Shown here piece after piece: positions 1 to 5,290 of a stretch of 20,625 bases of DNA; the stretch's first letter is position 1; every line of letters begins with the position of its first letter. The notes beneath the pieces were generated by a model that saw only the letters and a program-made list of their open reading frames with translations, ran no database searches and was not told the DNA's origin. The stretch spans positions 1 to 20,625 of the forward strand of contig JAZQTM010000065.1 of the NCBI GenBank assembly GCA_045630765.1. The letters run 5' to 3'. The position numbers and the translations under genes are program-made. The DNA is from RGIG3009 sp045630765 (GTDB lineage: Bacteria; Bacillota; Clostridia; Oscillospirales; Acutalibacteraceae).

Positions 1-141
1 GAAACCGAAGGCTGGCTGCAACTGTTATTTAATACACAAGCAATAAGCGAGGAAACATTCAAATCTCATCGTAATCTTTGTGGTCGAATAAGACGAATGC
101 TGATTGCAAGCTGCAAAACGCTGAAGGAGAATGCGAAATGA
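1..141 (+). CDS. Four helix bundle protein, C-terminal fragment (5' end outside window)
   Basis: Frame 1 is open from the first base to a TGA at 139-141, giving 46 residues that begin ETEGWLQLLF and end SCKTLKENAK. The pattern of an aromatic-Leu-x-Leu-Leu helix, a short 'IS-E-x-F' turn, and a last helix with a Cys and a basic 'KT-K' tail is what I know from the end of the four helix bundle (S23-like, 23S rRNA intervening-sequence) family, whose members are about 110-130 residues. The start lies outside the window. Its TGA overlaps the next gene's ATG (ATGA), which suggests translational coupling. The function of these proteins is not established. The call rests on a short fragment, so confidence is moderate. 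Confidence 0.68.
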   Translation, partial: ETEGWLQLLFNTQAISEETFKSHRNLCGRIRRMLIASCKTLKENAK

Positions 142-461
142 TAGGTCAAGTGGTCACCGTTATTGTGGATCGTCCCCTTGGTAGCCGTCATCCCAAATAT
201 AAAGATATTTATTACTCTGTAAATTACGGTTATGTAGATGGAATTATTGCTGCTGACGGCGAAGAACAGGATGCATATATATTAGGTGTCGACCATCCGG
301 TCAATGTGTTTACAGGCACAGTTGTTGCAATCATTCATCGTTTTAATGATATTGAGGACAAATGGGTAGTTGCTCCCGCAAATATGATATTTTCAAAGGA
401 AGAAATTATTAAACAGACCTGTTTTCAAGAACAATATTTTGACATTGAGGTCAGTATATAA
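138..461 (+). CDS. Small inorganic-pyrophosphatase-like protein (atypical, 107 aa)
   Basis: I take the start at ATG 138 because AGGAG lies at 125-129 with good spacing and the ATG overlaps the upstream stop. An in-frame ATG at 78 would add 20 residues that run through the upstream gene. The protein begins MIGQVVTVIVDRPLGSRHP and contains VNYGYVDGI (28-36) and DGEEQDAYILG (40-50). These match a short clostridial family usually labelled inorganic pyrophosphatase. At about 107 residues it is much shorter than bacterial family I pyrophosphatase (about 170-180), and the usual acidic DGDPxD metal motif reads DGEEQD, so pyrophosphate hydrolysis is doubtful. A strong terminator follows at 533-563. 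Confidence 0.75.
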   Translation: MIGQVVTVIVDRPLGSRHPKYKDIYYSVNYGYVDGIIAADGEEQDAYILGVDHPVNVFTGTVVAIIHRFNDIEDKWVVAPANMIFSKEEIIKQTCFQEQYFDIEVSI

Positions 462-532
462 TACCTTCCACGCACCTAATCGCTTTTCTTTCCCCTGTTT
501 ACGCACCGTTATACTGCTCTTTCGCAAAATAC

Positions 533-563
533 CGCTCACGCTTTTGCGTGGGCGTTATTTTTT
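533..563 (+). terminator. Rho-independent terminator after the pyrophosphatase-like gene
   Basis: An 8-bp stem, CGCTCACG at 533-540 paired with CGTGGGCG at 547-554 (one G-U pair), closes a CTTTTG loop. It is followed by TTATTTTTT. It lies about 70 bases after the stop at 461 on the same strand. Confidence 0.75.
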
Positions 564-564
564 A

Positions 565-630
565 GTGCGCGCGAACGGACTCGAAAGGGCGTTAAAAAAC
601 AGTCCGGTGGACTGTTTTTAGCCCGTCGCG
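565..630. repeat. Intergenic element: tRNA 3'-end-like segment plus perfect hairpin
   Basis: Bases 571-584 (GCGAACGGACTCGAA and its flank) closely match the T-arm and acceptor region of the reverse-strand tRNA-Val at 4970-4983 (AAACGGACTCGAA). This is joined to a hairpin, AAAAAACAGTCC at 594-605 against GGACTGTTTTTA at 609-620, with loop GGT. The hairpin has T-rich tails in both directions, so it could end transcription either way. Only this one copy is in the window. I suspect a dispersed intergenic repeat or an old tRNA-end integration scar, but that is inference. A 60-residue open frame across it looks non-coding. Confidence 0.42.
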
Positions 631-657
631 TTCCACCGCCCTGCCGCGCTGTACCCA

Positions 658-686
658 TTGATTTCTCGTGTACAATGTTGTATACT
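658..686 (+). promoter_or_regulatory. Sigma-A type promoter for the histidine phosphatase gene
   Basis: TTGATT at 658-663 and TATACT at 681-686 are separated by exactly 17 bases. The predicted transcript would start near 693, giving a leader of about 25 bases that contains the ribosome site AAGGA at 706-710. Confidence 0.6.
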
Positions 687-718
687 GTTTTTTAATCTCA
701 ATACCAAGGACTGATACG

Positions 719-1360
719 ATGACTACACTTTTGCTGATCCGTCACGGAGAGAGTCTGGCAAACGTCGACGGACGTTTTGCGGGACATTTGGATGCCCCTC
801 TATCCGAAACAGGACACAAACAAGCGGCAATCACCGCCGCGTATATTCGTTCCCGCTACACGATAGACGCCGTATATGCCAGCGACCTTTCCCGCGCATT
901 TAATACCGGCAAAGCGGTCGCCGACAGTTTTGGACTGCCGACAACTCCCGATACGGATTTGCGTGAAATTTTTGCCGGTGACTGGGAAGGCGCCATCTAC
1001 GATGATCTGCCGAAACAATTTCCCGCATCGTTTCACACTTGGCTTACCGATATCGGCAATGCCGTCTGTGACGGCGGTGAAGCGGTAGCACATCTGCAAG
1101 AGCGCGTCTTAACCGCTTTACGGCGCATCGCCGCCGAACACGACGACGGTACCGTTGTTGTCGCCACGCACGCCACCCCCATCCGCGCTGTGCAATGTCA
1201 CTGTGAAGGAAGATCACTCGACGATATGAAAAGCGTCCCCTGGGTAAGCAACGCATCCGTCACCGTGGTCGAATGTGAACAGGGCGCGCTTCGATTACTC
1301 GAGGTCGGCTATGACGCTCATCTTGGCGGGCAACGAACGGCGTTCCCCAAAAAAATATAA
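719..1360 (+). CDS. Histidine phosphatase family protein (phosphoglycerate mutase-like)
   Basis: This 213-residue protein belongs to the histidine phosphatase superfamily, which uses a phospho-histidine intermediate. It starts MTTLLLIRHGES, so the catalytic pair is R8-H9. Other family residues are visible: R59 in SDLSRA, E83 in LREIFAGDWEG, and the second histidine H151 in VVVATHATPIR. I chose ATG 719 over the in-frame 668 because AAGGA (706-710) precedes it at normal spacing and the family motif begins directly after it. The substrate cannot be told from sequence. CobC-type alpha-ribazole phosphatase, a broad sugar-phosphate phosphatase or a mutase are all possible, and no cobalamin genes lie nearby. 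It is a single-gene unit with its own promoter and terminator. Confidence 0.88.
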   Translation: MTTLLLIRHGESLANVDGRFAGHLDAPLSETGHKQAAITAAYIRSRYTIDAVYASDLSRAFNTGKAVADSFGLPTTPDTDLREIFAGDWEGAIYDDLPKQFPASFHTWLTDIGNAVCDGGEAVAHLQERVLTALRRIAAEHDDGTVVVATHATPIRAVQCHCEGRSLDDMKSVPWVSNASVTVVECEQGALRLLEVGYDAHLGGQRTAFPKKI

Positions 1361-1394
1361 AAATCGGGAGAATGTCTTGCATTCTCCTGATTTT
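1360..1394 (+). terminator. Strong terminator after the histidine phosphatase gene
   Basis: A 15-bp stem runs from 1360-1374 (ending GGGAGAATG) to 1380-1394 (starting CATTCTCC), with loop TCTTG and one G-U pair. The stem starts at the last base of the stop codon and its descending arm ends in TTTT. Confidence 0.85.
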
Positions 1395-1462
1395 CTTTAA
1401 CGATTTGTTCACGATGCCGTAACTTTTATGCTGTATAGTAAAAATGAAACGGAGGCGGCTTT

Positions 1463-1873
1463 ATGAGAAACTGGTTACAGACTCTTGCGTATCGGTTACA
1501 AGGGTTTATGTACGGTCGGTACGGAACGGATATTCTGTCCAAACATTTGAATATCGCGGCACTGGTACTACTGATTCTCTCGCTGTTCGTATCCTTACTG
1601 TATCCCCTGTCGCTCGGCTTGCTGGTATGGTCCACGTTCCGTGTATATTCCAAAAACATTTACAGCCGCACGAAAGAACGCGACGCGTATCTTCGTTTTA
1701 TACACAAACTGAAACGACGCAAGAATTTGCTTAAAAATCGCTGGCGAGATCGTAAAACGCATCGGTTTTATAAATGCCCCGGCTGCAAAGAATACCTGCG
1801 CGTCCCCAAAGGCAGAGGCGAGGTGCATATCACCTGCCCGAACTGCCGCCACGAGATTGTTCGAAAGACATAA
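1463..1873 (+). CDS. Zinc-ribbon membrane protein of unknown function
   Basis: This 136-residue protein has a short basic N-terminus and a hydrophobic stretch at about residues 31-58 (one long or two short membrane passes, broken by YPLS). A strongly basic segment follows at 67-102 (KLKRRKNLLKNRWRDRK), and a C-terminal zinc ribbon has CPGC at 105-108 and CPNC at 125-128. Four cysteines at this spacing would bind one zinc. The start at 1463 is supported by GGAGG about 9 bases upstream. Similar short zinc-ribbon membrane proteins are common and uncharacterised in clostridia. The basic linker could contact nucleic acid or phospholipid head groups, but I cannot assign a function. It appears to be a single-gene unit, ending in a terminator shared with the converging ComEA-like gene. 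Confidence 0.8.
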   Translation: MRNWLQTLAYRLQGFMYGRYGTDILSKHLNIAALVLLILSLFVSLLYPLSLGLLVWSTFRVYSKNIYSRTKERDAYLRFIHKLKRRKNLLKNRWRDRKTHRFYKCPGCKEYLRVPKGRGEVHITCPNCRHEIVRKT

Positions 1874-1874
1874 C

Positions 1875-1911
1875 AAAAACCTCCGACTTAAATCAAAGTC
1901 GGAGGTTTTTT
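1875..1911. terminator. Bidirectional terminator between converging genes
   Basis: AAAAACCTCCGACTT pairs with AAGTCGGAGGTTTTT around a short loop (AAATCA). A-rich and T-rich tails on either side let it serve the zinc-ribbon gene on the plus strand and the ComEA-like gene on the minus strand, whose stop codon sits at 1910-1912. Confidence 0.85.
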
Positions 1912-2242
1912 ATACTGTCAGATACGGACGCCATTTTTCCAATCGCGTTTCACCAATCCCTTGCACATCCAAAAGATCTTCCACACTACGAAAACTGCCG
2001 TGCGCCTCGCGATACGCGATAATGCGTCCCGACAGCACCTCGCCAACGCCTTCCAACTGCCTTAATTCTTCGGCAGTCGCGGTGTTGAGATTTACGATAA
2101 GAGTTTGTGTGGCACTCGTGGTGGTGATTGTTTCGGTGGTAAGCGGTACAAGCGCCAGACGGTCACTCATCGCCGTGACGGACACCGCCACCAGCAGCAA
2201 CGCTGCCATTGCCCACACCAGAATGACACCAAACCGTTTCAT
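1910..2242 (-). CDS. ComEA-family helix-hairpin-helix DNA-binding protein
   Basis: The likely start is ATG at 2242, giving 110 residues, because AAGGTGG lies just upstream and the signal anchor begins at once (MKRFGVILVWAMAALLLVAV, residues 1-20). A Thr-rich linker (35-46) leads to tandem helix-hairpin-helix motifs: NLNTATAEELRQLEGVGEVL (51-70) and DLLDVQGIGETRLEKWRPYL (89-108). This is the classic ComEA C-terminal domain, which in competent bacteria binds incoming double-stranded DNA at the outer face of the membrane. Full ComEA proteins are longer, with an extra oligomerisation segment. This short form with only an anchor, a linker and HhH is common in clostridia. No other competence gene (comEC, comF) is beside it, so a role in DNA uptake is not shown. 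Confidence 0.87.
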   Translation of the reverse strand: MKRFGVILVWAMAALLLVAVSVTAMSDRLALVPLTTETITTTSATQTLIVNLNTATAEELRQLEGVGEVLSGRIIAYREAHGSFRSVEDLLDVQGIGETRLEKWRPYLTV

Positions 2243-2264
2243 CGAAGTCACCACCTTCTCTTTT

Positions 2265-2293
2265 ATTCTACACAAATCGACAAGATTTTGCAA
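2265..2293 (-). promoter_or_regulatory. Promoter of the ComEA-like gene
   Basis: Reading the minus strand, TTGCAA (2293-2288) and TAGAAT (2270-2265) are 17 bases apart, upstream of the ATG at 2242. It is divergent from the MATE promoter, and the two -35 boxes lie about 10 bases apart. Confidence 0.55.
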
Positions 2294-2302
2294 CCGAAAC
2301 GT

Positions 2303-2331
2303 TTGCAATTCACTTGCATAAGGTATATAAT
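2303..2331 (+). promoter_or_regulatory. Promoter of the MATE transporter gene
   Basis: TTGCAA at 2303-2308 and a perfect TATAAT at 2326-2331 are separated by 17 bases. The leader to ATG 2352 would be only about 14 bases, just enough for the AGGAGG ribosome site at 2340-2345. Confidence 0.65.
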
Positions 2332-2351
2332 AAAGCGCAGGAGGCGATCCT

Positions 2352-3701
2352 ATGGCATCTCAAGCGGATTTGTATTATAAACGTATGACCGAAACGCCGG
2401 TATCGCGGTTGATCGTATCACTGGGCATTCCCACGACGATCTCCATGCTCATCACCAACATTTACAATATGGCTGACACGTATTTTGTCGGTACGTTGGG
2501 TGCCAGCGCGCAAGGTGCAACCGGCGTATTGTTTACTCTGCAAGCGGTCATTCAAGCGATTTCGTTTATGTTGGGACACGGGTCCGGTATTTTCGTATCC
2601 AAAGCCCTTGCCGACAAGGACACCGACGAGGCTTCGCGGTATGCCTCCTCCGCTTTCTATATCGGCATCGTCGCCGGTGCGGTGTTAACAATACTGGGTC
2701 TGACATTTCTTGATCCGTTTATGCGCTTGCTCGGCAGCACGGAAACCATTTTGCCGCACGCCAAAGATTACGGTATGTGGGTATTGCTTGCCTGCCCCTT
2801 TATGGTTGGGTCGCTGATTCTTAACAACAATTTGCGCTACGAAGGTAAAGCCTTTTATGCAATGTTCGGTCTGACAACGGGCGGTATCCTGAACATTTTG
2901 GGCGATTATCTGTTCGTTATGCGTTGCGGGCTTGGCGTATTCGGCGCCGGTATGGCAACCGCGATTTCGCAGGTGATCAGCTTTATCATTCTGTTTGTTA
3001 TGTATGAGCGTATGGCACAAAGCAAAATTCGCCCGCGCCATATCAGTCGTTCGGCAACAACGTATCTGTCGATTTGCAAAGTAGGTTTCCCCTCCCTCAT
3101 TCGCCAAGGACTCACCTCTATTTCGACAGGATTACTCAATAACCTGACAAAACCGTTTGGCGATGCCGCTATCGCCGCTATGAGCGTTGTCAATCGCTAT
3201 TCGATGTTCGTGATGTGCATCGGACTTGGTATCGGTCAAGGCTTCCAACCGGTCGCCTCGTTCAACTACCAAGCGGGCGAGTATAAACGAGTGAAAAAGG
3301 GACTGCTGTTCACGACCGCCGTTGGTTTCGTGTTCGTATTCGTATTATCTGCCGCCGGCTTCACCTTTGCCGAACAGATCGTGTATCTGTTCCAAAAAGA
3401 TCCGGCAGTTATCACCGTTGGTGTCACCGCGTTGCGGTATGCCTCGGTCGGACTATTGTTTATGCCGCTCTCCATCCCCGTCAATATGCTGTATCAAAGC
3501 ATTCGAAAAGCCGGTATTTCGTCTTTCCTATCCCTACTCCGTTCCGGCTTGTATTTCATTCCGTTGTTGCTCCTCGGCTCGCAACTGTGGGGACTTACGG
3601 GTATTCAGTTAGCACAACCGCTGACCGATCTGCTTAACGGTTTAACGTGCATTCCGTTTGTACTGCATTTCCTTTATAAAACGCCGGATAGAATATCGTA
3701 A
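2352..3701 (+). CDS. MATE family efflux transporter
   Basis: At 449 residues this has the usual length of a MATE (multi-antimicrobial extrusion) transporter, with about twelve hydrophobic segments in two related halves. It opens with MTETPVSRLIVSLGIPTTIS (residues 12-31) and NIYNMADTYFVGTLG (36-50), the hallmark first-helix region of clostridial MATE proteins. The second half contains NRYSMFVMCIGLGIGQGFQP (about 284-303). Such proteins export cationic drugs, dyes or metabolites in exchange for Na+ or H+. The substrate cannot be inferred. AGGAGG precedes the start at ideal spacing, and a strong hairpin terminator follows the stop. It is a single-gene unit. No regulator gene sits next to it. 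Confidence 0.93.
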   Translation: MASQADLYYKRMTETPVSRLIVSLGIPTTISMLITNIYNMADTYFVGTLGASAQGATGVLFTLQAVIQAISFMLGHGSGIFVSKALADKDTDEASRYASSAFYIGIVAGAVLTILGLTFLDPFMRLLGSTETILPHAKDYGMWVLLACPFMVGSLILNNNLRYEGKAFYAMFGLTTGGILNILGDYLFVMRCGLGVFGAGMATAISQVISFIILFVMYERMAQSKIRPRHISRSATTYLSICKVGFPSLIRQGLTSISTGLLNNLTKPFGDAAIAAMSVVNRYSMFVMCIGLGIGQGFQPVASFNYQAGEYKRVKKGLLFTTAVGFVFVFVLSAAGFTFAEQIVYLFQKDPAVITVGVTALRYASVGLLFMPLSIPVNMLYQSIRKAGISSFLSLLRSGLYFIPLLLLGSQLWGLTGIQLAQPLTDLLNGLTCIPFVLHFLYKTPDRIS

Positions 3702-3706
3702 TACAT

Positions 3707-3736
3707 AAAAAAGACACGCTACTGCGTGTCTTTTTT
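3707..3736. terminator. Terminator after the MATE gene
   Basis: A 13-bp perfect stem AAAAAAGACACGC / GCGTGTCTTTTTT with loop TACT lies six bases after the stop. Its A and T flanks make it usable in both directions. Confidence 0.88.
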
Positions 3737-3780
3737 AGTTCTGCGCCAAACGAATTCATAGAGTATACCGTTTTGAAACA

Positions 3781-3810
3781 AAGAAAAGAGCGGGACACAC
3801 GCCCCGCTCC
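3781..3810 (-). terminator. Terminator for the zinc-ribbon/SHOCT gene remnant
   Basis: On the minus strand GAGCGGG (3809-3803) pairs with CCCGCTC (3794-3788), followed by TTTTCTT. It lies just downstream of the SHOCT stop at 3827-3829 and not of the earlier stop at 3988. This supports the idea that the ancestral gene extended to 3827. Confidence 0.72.
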
Positions 3811-3826
3811 CCTTTTCACTCAAAAA

Positions 3827-3987
3827 TTACAGACCAAGCAATTGTTTTTTCTTTGCATCAAATTCTTCTTGTGTAATTACACCAATATCAAGAAGTTCTT
3901 TAAATTTTTCAGTTCATCTGCAGACGAAACCATTGAGTGTCCATTTTGTTGAGCATTGATTTTAACAATATCTTCATACTGCTTTAA
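3827..3987 (-). pseudogene. Detached, frameshifted SHOCT-domain tail of the upstream zinc-ribbon gene
   Basis: Directly after the TAA of the zinc-ribbon ORF (3990-3988), the same frame continues as LKQYEDIVKINAQQNG and on to SADELKNLK, near 3905. A minus-one shift there, beside a homopolymer run, opens the frame that reads ELLDIGVITQEEFDAKKKQL and then LGL before a stop at 3829-3827. That last part is a textbook SHOCT (short C-terminal) domain, which is normally preceded by 'ELxKLK' in the same frame. So the ancestral gene was probably zinc ribbon, two membrane helices, then SHOCT, and now carries one nonsense and one frameshift change. A sequencing or assembly indel could explain the frameshift but not so easily the stop codon. 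Confidence 0.72.
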
Positions 3988-4398
3988 TTAAGAAAACGCC
4001 GCGCTAAGCAATCCTATAGTAATGCAAAGAACAAGGGCTATTACAGGAAGAAAAGACAGGCTATTACCTGTTTTAAGTCTCTTTTTCGCAGTTTCGAGTT
4101 CTGCGATCTCGTTTGCATCAGTTGTTGCTTCAGGTACTGTTATGGCGTTTGTTTTAACCCAAATAATAATTGAAAAAATAATTCCAATACCAAACATTAA
4201 AACCGCCGCAATAATACCTAACGTTTGTATCGTTTTTGCTTGTTCCACAAACTGTTTGATGACAAGATATTCTTTTGCGGGTGCGGTATCAGTTGAATTC
4301 GAATGCAATTGTGCCGTATAATTTTGTGTGGCACATCCGCAATTAGGGCAAACAACTGCCTCATCCATTATTTCTTTTCCACATTTTGAGCAAAACAT
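3988..4398 (-). CDS. Zinc-ribbon membrane protein, probably truncated by a premature stop
   Basis: The 136-residue product starts MFCSKCGKEI. It has an N-terminal zinc ribbon (C3, C6, C17, C20, pattern CSKC and CPNC), a polar linker, a membrane helix at about 57-80, a polar loop with an 'ELETAKKRLK' segment (100-109), and a second helix at about 115-135 that ends at the stop. The start is supported by AGGAG about 8 bases upstream. The coding frame resumes after the stop with a SHOCT tail (3827-3987), so this looks like the first part of a broken gene. Both membrane passes survive, so a stable product is possible. The gene is visibly AT-richer than the Rnf genes, suggesting separate origin. 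No function is assigned. Confidence 0.72.
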   Translation of the reverse strand: MFCSKCGKEIMDEAVVCPNCGCATQNYTAQLHSNSTDTAPAKEYLVIKQFVEQAKTIQTLGIIAAVLMFGIGIIFSIIIWVKTNAITVPEATTDANEIAELETAKKRLKTGNSLSFLPVIALVLCITIGLLSAAFS

Positions 4399-4521
4399 AA
4401 ATTCTTCTCCTTTTCTAACCCCTCACAACCTCTTTGAAGGTATGTGCCACAATGGCGGGGGTATTATTTAATTTTATGTATCGGGCAACCGTTGAGCCGC
4501 TCCGTCCCACCTCCACCAACA

Positions 4522-4607
4522 TACCAAGTTTGGTAGATCACCTTAATTATATCTGTATTACAGATAAATGTCAATATCTTTATCACAGATACTGCATAAT
4601 ATCTGTG
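4522..4607 (+). promoter_or_regulatory. Cluster of three palindromes upstream of the XRE regulator (candidate operators)
   Basis: Three inverted repeats lie in 86 bases. They are TACCAA-GT-TTGGTA at 4522-4535, ATCTGT-ATT-ACAGAT at 4551-4565, and CACAGAT-N10-ATCTGTG at 4584-4607. The half-site ACAGAT (or ATCTGT) therefore occurs four times. The last copy ends about a dozen bases before the regulator's ATG and abuts its ribosome site. This arrangement is typical of a regulator that represses itself. The region also lies between two divergent genes, so the zinc-ribbon gene could be under the same control. Confidence 0.55.
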
Positions 4608-4618
4608 AGGTGATAGGA

Positions 4619-4834
4619 ATGCAATTTCAAAACTTGAAAGGCATCCGTGAGGATCGGGACATTCGTCAAAAAGATATTGCCGTCTATTTAAACGTATCTC
4701 AAAACACATATTCACAGTATGAAACGGGTGTAATCTCCTTAACCGCTGAGGTGTTAATTAAATTAGCTGATTATTATCACGTCAGTATTGACTATCTGTT
4801 AGACAGAACCAACAATCCAAACCTACAAAAATGA
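4619..4834 (+). CDS. Small XRE-family helix-turn-helix regulator
   Basis: The 71-residue product is almost entirely one HTH_3 domain. It begins MQFQNLKGIREDRDIRQKDI. The helix-turn-helix is at about residues 16-36 (RQKDIAVYLNVSQNTYSQYE), and the typical end DYYHVSIDYLLDR is at 51-63. I chose ATG 4619 over the in-frame 4568 because GAGG at 4607-4610 gives a ribosome site and the family's N-terminus begins there. The earlier start would place coding sequence across the palindromes. There is no extra effector domain, so it probably acts as a simple dimeric repressor. Its targets are unknown: the adjacent palindromes suggest itself, and perhaps the divergent zinc-ribbon gene. It may be a remnant of a mobile element, as the neighbours are a broken gene and a tRNA cluster. 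Confidence 0.85.
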   Translation: MQFQNLKGIREDRDIRQKDIAVYLNVSQNTYSQYETGVISLTAEVLIKLADYYHVSIDYLLDRTNNPNLQK

Positions 4835-4861
4835 GCCGTGAAATTCATGGCTCATTTTTTG
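4828..4861 (+). terminator. Terminator overlapping the XRE stop codon
   Basis: ATGAGCCGTGAA (4831-4842) pairs with TTCATGGCTCAT (4844-4855, one G-U pair) and is followed by TTTTTT. The TGA stop at 4832-4834 lies inside the ascending arm. Confidence 0.78.
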
Positions 4862-4914
4862 TGACCTCCTGATTGATTGAAATTGGTATGTAAAATCAGG
4901 CGGTCACTTTTTTT
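4861..4914 (+). repeat. Second long stem-loop with T-tract behind the XRE gene
   Basis: Fourteen-base arms, GTGACCTCCTGATT at 4861-4874 and AATCAGGCGGTCAC at 4894-4907, match at 13 of 14 positions. They enclose a 19-base loop and are followed by seven Ts. It directly follows the previous terminator. It may be a back-up terminator, or the terminal repeats of a very small decayed element. No promoter or open frame is visible inside. Confidence 0.45.
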
Positions 4915-4920
4915 GCAAGA

Positions 4921-4961
4921 AAAAGAAAAAATCCCTTGAAACCGCAGTTTCAAGGGATTTG
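4921..4961 (-). terminator. Terminator of the tRNA cluster
   Basis: On the minus strand a perfect 14-bp stem (4961-4948 with 4943-4930), loop TGCG, is followed by a T-rich tract with scattered C. The stem begins at the last base of the encoded CCA of tRNA-Val, so the terminator abuts the tRNA. Confidence 0.82.
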
Positions 4962-5036
4962 GTGGGCGTAAACGGACTCGAACCGCTGACCTCCTGCGTG
5001 TGAAGCAGGCGCTCTAACCAGCTGAGCTATACGCCC
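4961..5036 (-). tRNA. tRNA-Val (anticodon CAC)
   Basis: The reverse strand folds as a full cloverleaf. The acceptor is GGGCGTA with TACGCCC, the D arm is AGCTCAGCTGGTTAGAGC, and the anticodon stem CCTGC/GCAGG encloses loop TTCACAC, so the anticodon is CAC for codon GUG. The T loop is TTCGAGT, and ACCA is encoded at the 3' end. It is 76 bases including CCA. It is the last gene of the Met-Glu-Val cluster and is followed at once by a terminator. Confidence 0.96.
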
Positions 5037-5103
5037 ATGTATTCAGCCGCCGCTATTGCAGCGACTAATACAATGTGACAGGCACAAGACCTGTCACAAG
5101 TTA

Positions 5104-5178
5104 TGGTGACCCGAACGGGAATCGAACCCGTGTTACCGCCGTGAAAGGGCGGTGTCTTAACCGCTTGACCATCGGGCC
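5104..5178 (-). tRNA. tRNA-Glu (anticodon TTC)
   Basis: The reverse strand gives acceptor GGCCCGA with TCGGGTC (one G-U pair), anticodon stem CCGCC/GGCGG and loop CTTTCAC, so the anticodon is TTC. The T arm has the TTCGATT loop, and CCA is encoded. Length is 75 bases with CCA. It starts only three bases after the end of tRNA-Met. A 9-bp hairpin (5074-5098) fills the spacer to tRNA-Val. Confidence 0.96.
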
Positions 5179-5181
5179 GTT

Positions 5182-5258
5182 TGGTGGCTGTAACTGGATT
5201 CGAACCGGTGACACCGCGGGTATGAACCGCGTGCTCTAGCCAACTGAGCTATACAGCC
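5182..5258 (-). tRNA. tRNA-Met (anticodon CAT), elongator type
   Basis: Acceptor GGCTGTA/TACAGCC, D arm AGCTCAGTTGGCTAGAGC, and anticodon stem CGCGG/CCGCG with loop TTCATAC are all present, and CCA is encoded. The fully paired first acceptor base pair and the AGCTCAG D arm argue against an initiator tRNA, and the loop looks like elongator Met. A CAT anticodon can also be tRNA-Ile with lysidine, which sequence reading alone does not fully exclude. It is the promoter-proximal gene of the cluster. Confidence 0.92.
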
Positions 5259-5264
5259 ATATGT

Positions 5265-5285
5265 GCGTCCCTCAAAAGGGGACGC
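5265..5285 (-). other. Hairpin at the very 5' end of the tRNA precursor
   Basis: GCGTCCC (5265-5271) and GGGACGC (5279-5285) form a perfect 7-bp stem with a 7-base loop. The predicted transcription start, about 6-7 bases after the -10 box at 5291, falls at the foot of this stem. The precursor RNA would therefore begin with a stable hairpin before tRNA-Met. Confidence 0.55.
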
Positions 5286-5290
5286 AGATT

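Noticed and set aside
439..621. 60-residue open frame following the pyrophosphatase-like gene
   Set aside because: It runs through a terminator and the tRNA-like repeat hairpin, has no ribosome site and overlaps the end of the real gene. It is translated repeat, not a gene.
1397..1462. Promoter for the zinc-ribbon gene (TTGTTC with TATGCT, or TATAGT at 1434-1439)
   Set aside because: No pair of boxes has both good sequence and good spacing, so I did not list it as a feature.
4464..4715. 83-residue reverse-strand open frame ending in GGGGTERLNGCPIHK
   Set aside because: Its first part is antisense to the XRE gene and it crosses the palindromic control region. There is no ribosome site. The Gly-rich end could be a remnant of something, but I cannot support it.
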